In this document: positions 1 to 8,253 of the stretch, piece after piece
Numbering within the stretch: position 1 is the first letter of the stretch
Layout: each line of letters begins with the position of its first letter
Assembly: GCF_020075705.1 (NCBI RefSeq)
Contig: NZ_JAIQUM010000024.1
Span: 1-64,000 of the forward strand
Length of the DNA: 64,000 nucleotides
Source of the DNA: Metabacillus rhizolycopersici
Lineage (GTDB): Bacteria; Bacillota; Bacilli; Bacillales; Bacillaceae
Direction of reading: 5' to 3'
Made by a program: the position numbers and the translations under genes
The notes under the pieces: model-generated
What the model saw: the letters and a program-made list of their open reading frames with translations, nothing else
Database searches by the model: none
What the model was told of the DNA's origin: nothing

Positions 1-173
1 ACCTTGAGCTTGGACAAAAAATCTCAAGTTCTGACAATAAATCATGATTATGGACGATACATCATTTCGAGAAGTTGAATTAGAAATCAAGTAAGTTTAA
101 AAACAACAAAGTTTACTAAAACAGCCTTTTATTATTATAAGAATCCCACTGAAAGAAGTTTCGTTGTTAACAA

Positions 174-2453
174 TTAGATCAATGGATTTAGGAATCTCGA
201 AGCAGCTGATTTTCGCCCCCGTCGTTTAGAGGGAATCGAGATCAATAAATGTTCTTTCGCCCGTGTCATGGCAACGTAAAGTAACCGTCTTTCTTCCTCA
301 AGATGTTCATAATTTCCTTTTCTCGCAGCCTCTAGGGAGAAATCATGTGGAAGGGAACCATCGACTGCTCCTACGATATATACATGTTTAAATTCAAGAC
401 CTTTTGAGCGGTGAATCGTCATGAGCTGAACACCTGCTTCATATGACGTTTTTTGTTCTTTTAATGCTTTTTGCGTTAAAGTCATATGCTCAGTGTGTTG
501 AAGGAATTCGGATACGTTCGAGAATTTCTTCGCGACAACCTTTAAATCGTTTAGATCATCAGAACCCTTTTCCATTGTATTCCCTTCGTTTCCTTGTTTT
601 TTTAGATAGTCAGAGAAACCAAGTTCCTTTTCAATCACTTGGATTGCTTTGACAGGATTTTCCCTTTTCAATGAGCTAATTCTCGGGACAATCTTTTTTA
701 ACTTAGCCATTTGAAAATTTGGAAGTCCACTTATAAATAATAATGCATCAACAAGTGTACAATCGTGAAGGATTGATAAGGCCTTCACATCGTTCAAAAC
801 AGATTGTTTTAAAAATAAAGCGCGAATTAGTTCTGTTATTGCTGATGTGTCATTCGCATCAATGCTAAGACGTAAGTATGAAAGAACTCCTCGAACCATT
901 TTTCTTTCATAAAATGAACTTTGCCCTTTTTCAATCACAAACGGGATACTTGATTGAACAAAGCGTTCAAAGACAGCACGGCCGCCAGTATGTGTGCGGT
1001 AAAGGATGGCAAATTCATTTGGTTTGGCACCCGCTTCAATTTTCTCCTTAATGTCGTTAACAATGAGTGTTGCTTCTTCTTCCTCATCATATGGAAAAAA
1101 GCAACTTGGCATTTGCTCTGTCTGAAATTGAGCATTCATCTGTTTGCTTAAGCGATGTTTATTTTTCGAAATGACTTCATTTGCAGAAGAGACAATATGG
1201 TGATCTGATCGATAATTAGAGGAAAGGGTAATGATGCGCGCCCCTTCATATTCTTTATTGAAATTTAAAATAAAGGACGGTTCGCTTCCTCTAAAGCTAT
1301 AGATTGTTTGATCATCATCGCCAACTCCGCATAAATTTTTCGTATGATTGGACAACAGCCTAATGAGCTTATATTGAACAGGATTAATATCTTGGAATTC
1401 ATCGATTAAAAAATAGTGAAATCGATTTTGATAGGATTGAAGAAGGGTTGGATTCGCACTCAACATCTCATAGCATTTCACAAGCATATCATCAAAATCA
1501 AATTGACCACGACTGCTCTTTTGTTCTTCATAATACTTGTAAAGTGCTAATGCTGTTTCTTCCCATTCTTCGCTTGGTTTTATATCTGTAGGTGATTTTA
1601 GCGTGTTTTTCCAATAGCCTATTTGTTGAATGGCTTGATCAAATGGGAAATCCTTTTCATCAATCCCAAATTCTCTACAAGCTTGCTTTAGGTAGCTTTC
1701 CTTTTGCCAATCCCATTTTAGTAAGTGCTGTCCACTCCATTTTTCGCGGTTGTCATGGAGAAGCATTTTGTAAAAAATACTATGGAAGGTTCCAACCACA
1801 AGACGGCTGAGTTGATGGGCTGGTAGCTTCGTGTTTGCATGAAGGCGTTCCTGCATTTCACGTGCGGCCTTTGCTGTAAAGGTAACAAGCATTATTGAGC
1901 TAGGATCAATTGCTTTTTCCTCCATCATATATAAGGCCCTTGTTGTTAACACGCGCGTTTTTCCACTTCCTGCACCAGCTAAGATGAGAAGGGGACCATC
2001 AATCGTGGTTACTGCTTCTTTTTGCTCAACATCAAGTGGGATCCCAAGTAGTGATGAAGGTGTTTTTATTTTTGGTAAAAAAGAAGTTCGCCCTTTAAGC
2101 GCTTTTGGTTGACGCCATTTTGTTTCGAGTGGTTTATCAATCGTTGCAATCGATCTAGATTTAGGCAAACGAAAGCCATTTTGTTCTGAATATTCGTCTT
2201 CGGAAACAGTTTGTTGCGAAGTATTCGTTTTGATAGGAGAGTCACCAATGAGATCATTGCAATGCTGATCAGCCATTTTGCTCGTGTGATAGAAACATGG
2301 TGGTTTGCTTAACCCGATATATAGCTTAACTGGTTTACCACAAGCGCTACATGTCACTTCGTTTTTTAAGCTAGCTTCATAGATTCGTTGATAATCCTCG
2401 CGAGGCAAATGTTGTAAAGATAGTTCTGTATTTTTCAATTTTGCGTATTTCAA
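174..2453 (-). CDS. yjcD: UvrD/Rep-type ATP-dependent DNA helicase (YjcD-like)
   Basis: Superfamily 1A DNA helicase of 759 residues, a size that fits B. subtilis YjcD. The Walker A motif GAGSGKT lies at about residues 160-166, the DEFQD motif II is present, and the C-terminus holds the VAMTRAKEHL-type motif VI. Unlike PcrA it has an N-terminal extension of about 130 residues with a probable zinc site (C35, C38, C53, H56, H64, C65). The start is a TTG behind a strong GGAGGAGG ribosome binding site. It probably unwinds DNA in repair or recombination; its exact role is not known to me. The neighbours downstream follow the yjc order of B. subtilis, which supports the symbol. Confidence 0.9.
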   Translation of the reverse strand: MKYAKLKNTELSLQHLPREDYQRIYEASLKNEVTCSACGKPVKLYIGLSKPPCFYHTSKMADQHCNDLIGDSPIKTNTSQQTVSEDEYSEQNGFRLPKSRSIATIDKPLETKWRQPKALKGRTSFLPKIKTPSSLLGIPLDVEQKEAVTTIDGPLLILAGAGSGKTRVLTTRALYMMEEKAIDPSSIMLVTFTAKAAREMQERLHANTKLPAHQLSRLVVGTFHSIFYKMLLHDNREKWSGQHLLKWDWQKESYLKQACREFGIDEKDFPFDQAIQQIGYWKNTLKSPTDIKPSEEWEETALALYKYYEEQKSSRGQFDFDDMLVKCYEMLSANPTLLQSYQNRFHYFLIDEFQDINPVQYKLIRLLSNHTKNLCGVGDDDQTIYSFRGSEPSFILNFNKEYEGARIITLSSNYRSDHHIVSSANEVISKNKHRLSKQMNAQFQTEQMPSCFFPYDEEEEATLIVNDIKEKIEAGAKPNEFAILYRTHTGGRAVFERFVQSSIPFVIEKGQSSFYERKMVRGVLSYLRLSIDANDTSAITELIRALFLKQSVLNDVKALSILHDCTLVDALLFISGLPNFQMAKLKKIVPRISSLKRENPVKAIQVIEKELGFSDYLKKQGNEGNTMEKGSDDLNDLKVVAKKFSNVSEFLQHTEHMTLTQKALKEQKTSYEAGVQLMTIHRSKGLEFKHVYIVGAVDGSLPHDFSLEAARKGNYEHLEEERRLLYVAMTRAKEHLLISIPSKRRGRKSAASRFLNPLI

Positions 2454-2510
2454 AGTGATCCTCCTCCCATAAAAAATTGATTTATTCTTTTATAGCGAAC
2501 TATAAAATTC

Positions 2511-2605
2511 ATGTACTATGGATAAGCGTACTGCATCCAGCTCCAGCGCCTAGCCCCTCTTGGGTCTAAGCCTGAGGCTGATCAAGGCGCTTGCGCTTTT
2601 GTTCG
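2511..2605. repeat. dispersed intergenic repeat, family A, copy 1
   Basis: It begins TGTACTATGGATAAGCG and continues through CATCCAGCTCCAGCGCCTAG to AAGGCGCTTGCGCTTTTG. The two arms AGCGCC and GGCGCT can pair, so a folded element is likely. Related copies lie at 4310-4354 and 6926-7086. No ORF fits. Confidence 0.7.
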
Positions 2606-2756
2606 TATATGTAAATAAAGGAAATCTACTAGATGAAATCGAATGTAAGAATAAACGACAATGTATATCTTAACAGAATCGTTATCTATCGAAAAGGTAA
2701 ACTTGTTCTGTTAACTTGAGGGAATTGAAGGGAGAAAATTGTTAAGGGGTGTAATA

Positions 2757-3011
2757 ATGGGCTACATATTACCAATTCAACATGATGGATATCAGCAGTA
2801 TGTGAACAGATCTTTACCTGTAGATGTTCGTTATTCAAATATCCGACCAACTACAGCTATTCAACTTTCCGATACGTATAATAATGAAGGAAGGAAACAA
2901 AATCATCAACGTTTTGCAGATGTTTTAGAACAAAAAATGAAAACGGTTAAAACGAATGAATATGTCGCAACTCCTAATGGAAGTGGGAATCTATTTAACG
3001 AATCAATATAA
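2757..3011 (+). CDS. small hypothetical protein (84 aa) in the yjcE position
   Basis: The ATG at 2757 follows AAGGGGTGTAATA, a usable ribosome binding site; a TTG 18 bases upstream has none. The product has no signal peptide or membrane segment and is rich in polar residues and Asn/Gln. It occupies the place of yjcE in the B. subtilis order, but I cannot show homology. A hairpin terminator follows at 3084-3112. Function unknown. Confidence 0.6.
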   Translation: MGYILPIQHDGYQQYVNRSLPVDVRYSNIRPTTAIQLSDTYNNEGRKQNHQRFADVLEQKMKTVKTNEYVATPNGSGNLFNESI

Positions 3012-3083
3012 TGAGATACGCTTTTTAGGAAAGGTGGAAAGGTACTTTTGTAAGAAAAACCTAGTCAAATCTAAATTTCAAGT

Positions 3084-3113
3084 AAAAACACAAGCGCCAA
3101 GCTTGTGTTTTTA
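3084..3113. terminator. bidirectional intrinsic terminator
   Basis: AAAACACAAGC and GCTTGTGTTTT form an 11-bp stem around a 5-base loop, with A and T runs on both sides. It lies between the convergent small ORF at 2757 and the DUF421 gene, so it can serve both strands. Confidence 0.8.
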
Positions 3114-3170
3114 GTGTGCCCTCAGATATAGGTAGAATCAATATGCAACTTATTGAAAGTATTTGGATTT

Positions 3171-3845
3171 TTAAATTGTTTGAACATGTAAACCTGAACC
3201 TTCCAGCCATTCGGCATACATAACTTCTTCGACCCGAAAGATATTTTGTTGCCTTAGCTGTTCTTCTAACCATGTTGTATTAAAGCCAGCTTCAGTAAGA
3301 TTATCATTTATGACTTTGCCATCACTAATAAGTGTAATCGGAATGTTCACTTGTTCAAGGTTTAATTGTAGATCTCTTTTTGTAGGTGTTTCGTAGGCTG
3401 CCTTTTTTAATATACTGACTGTACCATCGGTTTCAAGAATTGCATACTCTAGCTCACGGATGGAGAAAACGCCTTTTGATCGAATTAAATGCTGTAGTTG
3501 GTTTACATCGAGTTTGCTCTTTTTTAAGCTTTCTCGAAGTATTTGACCTTGACGAATAATAATCGTCGGACTCCCCTCTAAAAATCCTCGTGTCTTACTA
3601 AATTTCTGTGTAATCATTTCTAAAACGAAAATAAGTATCCCCCAAATAAAAACGGCATATATAATGTGAAATATTCCCACTTCATGATCAAAAATTGCAT
3701 TTCCTACTAATTCCCCTAAAACTAATGCCGAAATAAAATCAAATGTAGTAATTTGGGTAATCTGTGTTTTTCCTAATACTTTTGTAATGATAAATAGAGC
3801 GATGAACCCTAGAATTAATTCAATGAAGATGTCCCCAAAATGCAT
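3171..3845 (-). CDS. DUF421 domain membrane protein (YetF/YrbG family)
   Basis: 224 residues with about three hydrophobic N-terminal segments (residues about 1-85), then a soluble domain containing the family pattern GSPTIIIRQG and later IRSKGVFSIRELEYAILETDG. This layout is typical of DUF421/YetF proteins of sporulating Bacilli, whose biochemical role is not settled. The start at 3845 is preceded by GGAGG at good spacing; an ATG 21 bases upstream lacks a site. It converges with the small gene at 2757 and is divergent from the DUF3231-like ORF at 4002. Confidence 0.85.
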   Translation of the reverse strand: MHFGDIFIELILGFIALFIITKVLGKTQITQITTFDFISALVLGELVGNAIFDHEVGIFHIIYAVFIWGILIFVLEMITQKFSKTRGFLEGSPTIIIRQGQILRESLKKSKLDVNQLQHLIRSKGVFSIRELEYAILETDGTVSILKKAAYETPTKRDLQLNLEQVNIPITLISDGKVINDNLTEAGFNTTWLEEQLRQQNIFRVEEVMYAEWLEGSGLHVQTI

Positions 3846-4001
3846 CGAATAAACCTCCGTATCCATTCACATAGGCATTAGTTTTATCAAATAAAGCATT
3901 TTTTATCCGATTAAATGTAAGTAGAATATTGTGCAAATGGGAAATGAAATCTACTCGATAGTAAAGAATAAGCGTATCTATTGTCTCAAGGAGGAAAAAA
4001 C

Positions 4002-4229
4002 ATGACAGATTGTTCTACCCATCTTACAACAGCTGGCGTAGGGAACTACTATACGACTGCCGCTGCAGCGAGCCAAAGAGAGGATTTAGCAATCAATTAT
4101 GAACGACTATCGATGGAAATTGCGAAATTTGCGAAAAGCGGTCTTGATATTATGATTAAAAATAATTGGTTAGAGCAGCCACCAGGATTACTAGATCGAG
4201 AAAAATTGGCGAAGAATAAAGAGAAGTAA
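4002..4229 (+). CDS. short DUF3231-like protein (75 aa)
   Basis: The ATG at 4002 sits behind AAGGAGG. The C-terminal half, KSGLDIMIKNNWLEQPP, resembles the end of DUF3231/coat-F-like proteins (GWLEQPP pattern), but those are usually 150-330 residues, so this is either a short family member or a reduced copy. It has no membrane segment or signal peptide. A spore-associated role is possible by analogy only. A hairpin terminator (4256-4284) follows. Confidence 0.6.
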   Translation: MTDCSTHLTTAGVGNYYTTAAAASQREDLAINYERLSMEIAKFAKSGLDIMIKNNWLEQPPGLLDREKLAKNKEK

Positions 4230-4255
4230 ACACGATAAACTACTGTAAACAAACT

Positions 4256-4286
4256 AAAAAAGCTAACAAGACGTTAGCTTTTTTAA
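4256..4286 (+). terminator. intrinsic terminator
   Basis: AAAAGCTAAC and GTTAGCTTTT form the stem, followed by a T run, 26 bases after the stop of the DUF3231-like gene. Confidence 0.8.
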
Positions 4287-4309
4287 TGCTTAAGAATTAA
4301 TAAAATTAT

Positions 4310-4354
4310 TGTACTGTGGATAAGCACACGACATCCAGCTCCAGCGCTTTTGTT
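4310..4354. repeat. dispersed repeat, family A, copy 2 (truncated)
   Basis: Shares TGTACTGTGGATAAGC and CATCCAGCTCCAGCGC with copy 1 but stops after CTTTTGTT, where it runs into the stop codon of the acetyltransferase gene (4353-4355). Confidence 0.6.
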
Positions 4355-4781
4355 AATTAACTTCTTTCACCATTGTAACATGAGGCATATCAGCATCCAA
4401 AAATACGTCAGAAACCGTTTTATAGTCTAAACTTTCATAGAACGGAATAGCGTGTGTCTGCGCATTTAGTTTTATTTTGCTAACTCCTTGTGAAGTGGCA
4501 ATTTCCTCTAATTTGTTAACTATCAGCTTTCCAGCACCCTTTTTCCGTGCTGTTGAAAGAACACAAATTCTTTCAAGCTTTCCGATACCATCTAAGACAC
4601 GAACACGCGCTGCACCAATCGGCTCCTCGTTATCATCATAAAGGACCACATGTGTTGCTTCGTCCTCAAATTGATCAATTTCTATTTCTAGAGGAACATG
4701 TTGTTCGTGAACAAAAACAGTTCGTCTTACGGAGTATGCATCTTCTAGTTGTTCTTTTGTAGTGACTAGTTGTACGTTCAA
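4353..4781 (-). CDS. yjcF: GNAT family N-acetyltransferase (YjcF-like)
   Basis: 142 residues, the size of B. subtilis YjcF. The fold signature is clear: an N-terminal VRRTVFVHEQ segment, the GAARVRVLDG strand, the acetyl-CoA loop around LSTARKKGAGKLIVNKLE, and a C-terminal NAQTHAIPFYESLDY motif common to ElaA/YjcF-type enzymes. The start is a TTG after AAGGAT. The gene begins one base after the stop of yjcG, so the two are translated from one message. The substrate is unknown. Confidence 0.85.
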   Translation of the reverse strand: MNVQLVTTKEQLEDAYSVRRTVFVHEQHVPLEIEIDQFEDEATHVVLYDDNEEPIGAARVRVLDGIGKLERICVLSTARKKGAGKLIVNKLEEIATSQGVSKIKLNAQTHAIPFYESLDYKTVSDVFLDADMPHVTMVKEVN

Positions 4782-4782
4782 A

Positions 4783-5301
4783 TTATTCGTTATCCTTCCC
4801 TAATAAAAAAGTTTCATATACGGTCCATGAACCGTTTTCTAGTTGGTAGAGTAGATGGAAACGATCAACAACTTCTTCATGTTGAACGTCTAGCATTTTA
4901 ATACTACCAAGTACGTCAGAATGCTCATCATCAGATAGTTTTTGTCCAAGTGTGATATGAGGGACAAAAGAATATTCAGGCTCCAATCTTAGCGATCCTT
5001 TATGAAGTTTTGAGTGTAAGTCTAATAAGTCATCGTTTGGTTCCACTTTTAAATAAATCACATTATTTACAGGAGAAAAGGAACTAACCTTCTTAATCGA
5101 GATTTTTATTGGATTAGAATCTTGTGCAGTAATGCGTAGCTCGTTTGCAATAGTAACTATATCATCTGCAGAAGCATCAAATGCTGTTTTTAGCGTAACA
5201 TGTGGTGGGATTAAAGCATAATTTGGGTCATATCGCTTACGATAAGAATTTACTAAATCCTGTATTTTTTTTGATGGAAAAAGGGCAATTCCGTATTTCA
5301 T
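4783..5301 (-). CDS. yjcG: 2'-5' RNA ligase-like / 2H phosphoesterase superfamily protein (YjcG)
   Basis: 172 residues, matching the length of YjcG. Two HxT motifs mark the 2H phosphoesterase fold: PPHVTLK near residue 40 and VPHITLG near residue 115. The ATG at 5301 is preceded by AGGAGGGAATGAC; an in-frame ATG 24 bases earlier has no site. The family is expected to act on cyclic phosphodiester or 2'-5' linked RNA ends, but the substrate of YjcG is unknown to me. Cotranscribed with yjcF. Confidence 0.88.
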   Translation of the reverse strand: MKYGIALFPSKKIQDLVNSYRKRYDPNYALIPPHVTLKTAFDASADDIVTIANELRITAQDSNPIKISIKKVSSFSPVNNVIYLKVEPNDDLLDLHSKLHKGSLRLEPEYSFVPHITLGQKLSDDEHSDVLGSIKMLDVQHEEVVDRFHLLYQLENGSWTVYETFLLGKDNE

Positions 5302-5505
5302 GTCATTCCCTCCTAGACGATTCATATAGTTTTAGTATACCAAATTTTCAAAAAGAAGCATATGAAACGAACGAAACAAAACGAAAGGTAAGGGCCCCGT
5401 TATCCTGTTCCACGTCCAAAGTGAATAAAATACAAAGAATAACGACCATTTATTTGAGGTTTATTTGTCCTAGGATGTTCACAGTACTTGCACAGTTGTT
5501 TTTAT

Positions 5506-5628
5506 CCCGTATTAACGTGCAGTAATATCCCGCCTCTAAGCGTGGGTGGATCACTGCACGTAAAAGCCTGATAAGTCTCTCTACCCATCAGTGGAAAGAA
5601 AACCCTCACTGATGCAAGTCTCGCTTTA
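5506..5628. repeat. dispersed structured repeat, family B, copy 1 (divergent)
   Basis: It contains ACGTGCAGT and ACTGCACGT as pairing arms, a CCCGCCTCTAAGCGTGGG inner part, a CATCAGTG/CACTGATG hairpin, and ends AAGTCTCGCTTTA. Copies at 58534-58687 and 59712-59862 have the same plan with GGGCAGT/ACTGCCC arms. The end of this copy supplies the stop codon of yjcH (5626-5628). Confidence 0.75.
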
Positions 5629-6351
5629 TTCAAAAATATCCTTCAATATAGGTGTTAAAGCAGGCTGCCAGTATTTCCATGTATGGTCTCCATCAAATTC
5701 TTCATATGTATAGGAAAATCCTTTTTTAGAAAGTAATAATTTTAACTCTCTATTTGGTGAGAGAAAGTCTTGAATTTCTCCGGTTGTTGTTTTAACCTTC
5801 GTCTCTTTTTTGCCAATTTGATGATAAATGGTTGGTCGAGAAGAAGTGGAAAATTGCTCCACGGCCTGTAACACGTCTTCGTTAACATATGGTGATTGGA
5901 GAATCAACTTTCCAAAGATGTTTGGATAAGCTAGTCCAGCGAGCAATGAAACTGTTGCCCCTAGTGAGTCCCCAATTAGAGCGCGTCCATATCCTACTTG
6001 GTAAGTTGGGAATTCCTTGTCAAGATATGGGACAAGTTCATGTGCTAGAAACCGAACATAGTTTTGAAATTTTACTCCCTGTGGATGATACTTTACTCTT
6101 CGATCTTCGACATTCTTATAAGGGATGCCAATAACGATGATGTTTTCAATTTCTTCTTCTTTCATTAGGGCTTCAACTTGTCTTCCTATTCGACCGAGTC
6201 GAAAATAATCTTGGCCATCTTGTGCGATAAGTAAGCTGTATTTATAAAGTGGAGAAAAATTCTCTGGAAGATAAATAAGCAATGTTAAGTCTTCTTGTAA
6301 AGCTGCTGAGAAAAAAGTATGTTCTCTAATAATCCCTGATTGTTTGCTCAT
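5626..6351 (-). CDS. yjcH: alpha/beta hydrolase, Esterase D-like (YjcH)
   Basis: 241 residues from the ATG at 6351, which has GGAGGG 6-7 bases upstream; the frame is open for another 26 codons without a site. It matches the esterase D / enterochelin esterase type: an SLLIAQDGQDYF segment, the nucleophile elbow GDSLGA at about residue 150, and a C-terminal DGDHTWKYW with the catalytic His. Probably a cytosolic carboxyl esterase, as no signal peptide is present. The stop codon lies inside repeat family B copy 1. Fits the B. subtilis position of yjcH next to yjcG. Confidence 0.85.
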   Translation of the reverse strand: MSKQSGIIREHTFFSAALQEDLTLLIYLPENFSPLYKYSLLIAQDGQDYFRLGRIGRQVEALMKEEEIENIIVIGIPYKNVEDRRVKYHPQGVKFQNYVRFLAHELVPYLDKEFPTYQVGYGRALIGDSLGATVSLLAGLAYPNIFGKLILQSPYVNEDVLQAVEQFSTSSRPTIYHQIGKKETKVKTTTGEIQDFLSPNRELKLLLSKKGFSYTYEEFDGDHTWKYWQPALTPILKDIFE

Positions 6352-6542
6352 GAAAAACCCTCCAGTATTTTTAACGTTAATATGATTTTTTAAGTTAAGC
6401 ATCTTTTTGAAGGGATTAGATGTAACCACTTTCTATTTTATCTTACATGTGTTGGCTGTAACAACCCCCAATGATTAGCTGGAGAAATGAGCATTTCATC
6501 TGAAATATTTTTCCGATATTTTAAACTATTATGATTATTACG

Positions 6543-6571
6543 TTGCAATCTCTTCTTGAATACGGTAAAGT
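6543..6571 (+). promoter_or_regulatory. candidate sigma-A promoter for metI-metC
   Basis: TTGCAA, 17 bases, TAAAGT, placed about 35 bases before the S-box riboswitch. Confidence 0.5.
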
Positions 6572-6603
6572 AATGAAAAGGAAAAATTAAAATTAAATAT
6601 ATT

Positions 6604-6855
6604 CTTATCAAGAGAGGCAGAGGGACTGGCCCTGTGAAGCCTCAGCAACCGGTACACAACGAGTGAAAAGTTGGTATTTGTTGATTTTGCGAAGTAAGGA
6701 ATAATGATTTAGCTAAGTAAATTTAGTTAATACGTTTCATCATTCCACCACGCAAAATTAACTATTTCCTATGAAATATACCAAAACATTCTGAGTGCCA
6801 AGGTGCTAAATCCAGCAAGCCACACCTGTATTATGCTTGAGAGATAAGAAGAAGC
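6604..6855 (+). promoter_or_regulatory. SAM-I (S-box) riboswitch with an enlarged P3 arm
   Basis: The conserved core is present in order: CTTATCAAGAGAGGCAGAGG, the GGCCC...GAAGCC segment, CAGCAACC, AAGGTGCTAAATCC, and the closing strand GAGATAAGAAG that pairs with CTTATC. It controls metI-metC by transcription attenuation in response to S-adenosylmethionine. P3 is closed by GGTAC (6651-6655) and GTGCC (6795-6799), with about 139 bases between them instead of the usual 15-20; this insert contains further pairing such as GATTTTGCG with CGCAAAATT. The antiterminator strand AGATAAGAAGAAG can pair with CTTCTTCTT of the terminator. Confidence 0.92.
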
Positions 6856-6868
6856 GCATCACATACAC

Positions 6869-6899
6869 AGTCTTCTTCTTAACCGAGGAAGACTTTTTT
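6869..6899 (+). terminator. riboswitch expression-platform terminator
   Basis: AGTCTTCTTC and GAGGAAGACT form the stem, followed by a T run. Its 5' arm is complementary to the GAAGAAG that closes the riboswitch, giving the usual mutually exclusive fold. Confidence 0.9.
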
Positions 6900-6925
6900 C
6901 GTTGTATAAGGAAATTTTTAATTCT

Positions 6926-7086
6926 TGTATTGTGGATAAGCGCTTCGGCATCCAGCTAAAACGCCCTGCCTCGTTTTGTTCATGAATTGCAGAGGAAGAA
7001 TTCCTTCTATTCATGAGTGGTTTATTACCCGAGGTTGATTAAGGCACTTTTGCTAATGTAAGTTGTCCAAGAATCGCGCTGGATGC
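6926..7086. repeat. dispersed repeat, family A, copy 3 (long form)
   Basis: It starts TGTATTGTGGATAAGCG, shares GCATCCAGCT, passes through CGAGGTTGATTAAGGCRCTTT-like sequence and ends CGCGCTGGATGC, which is complementary to GCATCCAGC at its start. It lies between the riboswitch terminator and metI, so read-through transcripts carry it as a long hairpin. Confidence 0.65.
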
Positions 7087-7134
7087 TTCCTCTCATGTGC
7101 ATAATCTAGAAAAAAACTTAGGATGGTGACAGAG

Positions 7135-8253
7135 ATGAGTCAAAGAATTGAAACGAAATTAGCACAAATGGGTAACCGAAGTGAAAATGTAACAGGTACA
7201 GTAAGCCCCCCAATTTATTTTTCGACAGCCTATCGTCATGCGGGGATTGGAGAATCAACTGGTTTTGATTATATTCGTACAGGAAATCCTACTAGACTTC
7301 TAGTCGAAAAAGCGATTGCGGATCTAGAGTATGGTGATCGCGGATTTGCATTTAGTTCAGGCATGGCTGCTATTCAAACAATCATGGCTCTTTTTCAAAG
7401 TGGTGACGAACTAATTGTATCATCTGACCTATATGGTGGTACGTACCGATTGTTTGAAAAGGAATGGAAAAAATATGGTTTATCCTTTCAATATGATGAT
7501 TTTTCAAATCCAGCAGAAACTGAAAAATTAATTACTGAAAAAACAAAGGCGTTATTTATTGAAACACCGACAAATCCATTAATGCAGGAAGCGGACATTA
7601 AAGGGCTAGCTGCTGTAGCAAAGAAACATAATATTTTAGTGATTGTTGATAATACCTTCTATACACCAGTCATCCAAACACCTATCCAGGACGGGGCTGA
7701 TATCGTCATTCATAGTGCGACGAAATATTTAGGTGGACATAATGATGTGCTAGCAGGGTTAGTAGTAACAAAGGGTGAGAAATTAAGTGAGGAGTTTTTC
7801 ATACATCAGAATGCAATAGGTGCTGTATTATCGCCATTTGATTCCTGGTTATTAATGCGTGGGATGAAAACCTTATCTTTGCGCATGAAACAGCATGAGC
7901 AAAATGCAAAGCTTGTTGCCGGGTTTTTAGAGGAGCATCCTGATGTACTTGATGTTCTATACCCAGGAAAAGGTGGAATGATATCTTTCCGCGTACAGGA
8001 TGAGAAATGGGTGAATCCATTTTTAAAAAGTCTAAAGACAATTTCGTTTGCGGAAAGTTTAGGCGGAATCGAAAGCTTTATTACGTATCCTGCAACCCAA
8101 ACACATATGGATATTCCTGAAGAGATAAGAATTGCAAATGGTGTCTGTAATCGATTGCTACGCTTTTCAGTAGGGGTTGAACATGCCGAAGATATTATTG
8201 AGGATTTAGTTCAGAGTTTTAAACAAATGAAAGGAGATGTAGTTGGTGAGTAA
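7135..8253 (+). CDS. metI: cystathionine gamma-synthase / O-acetylhomoserine thiolyase MetI
   Basis: PLP-dependent Cys/Met metabolism enzyme of 372 residues that makes cystathionine (or homocysteine) from an activated homoserine. The PLP lysine lies in HSATKYLGGHND, and ETPTNPLMQ, SSGMAAIQT and SLGGIESFITYPA are family motifs, close to B. subtilis MetI. The start MSQRIETK at 7135 matches the family N-terminus; an ATG 12 bases upstream is also in frame. Expression depends on the S-box riboswitch upstream. The gene overlaps metC by 8 bases, so the two steps of transsulfuration are translationally coupled. Confidence 0.95.
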   Translation: MSQRIETKLAQMGNRSENVTGTVSPPIYFSTAYRHAGIGESTGFDYIRTGNPTRLLVEKAIADLEYGDRGFAFSSGMAAIQTIMALFQSGDELIVSSDLYGGTYRLFEKEWKKYGLSFQYDDFSNPAETEKLITEKTKALFIETPTNPLMQEADIKGLAAVAKKHNILVIVDNTFYTPVIQTPIQDGADIVIHSATKYLGGHNDVLAGLVVTKGEKLSEEFFIHQNAIGAVLSPFDSWLLMRGMKTLSLRMKQHEQNAKLVAGFLEEHPDVLDVLYPGKGGMISFRVQDEKWVNPFLKSLKTISFAESLGGIESFITYPATQTHMDIPEEIRIANGVCNRLLRFSVGVEHAEDIIEDLVQSFKQMKGDVVGE

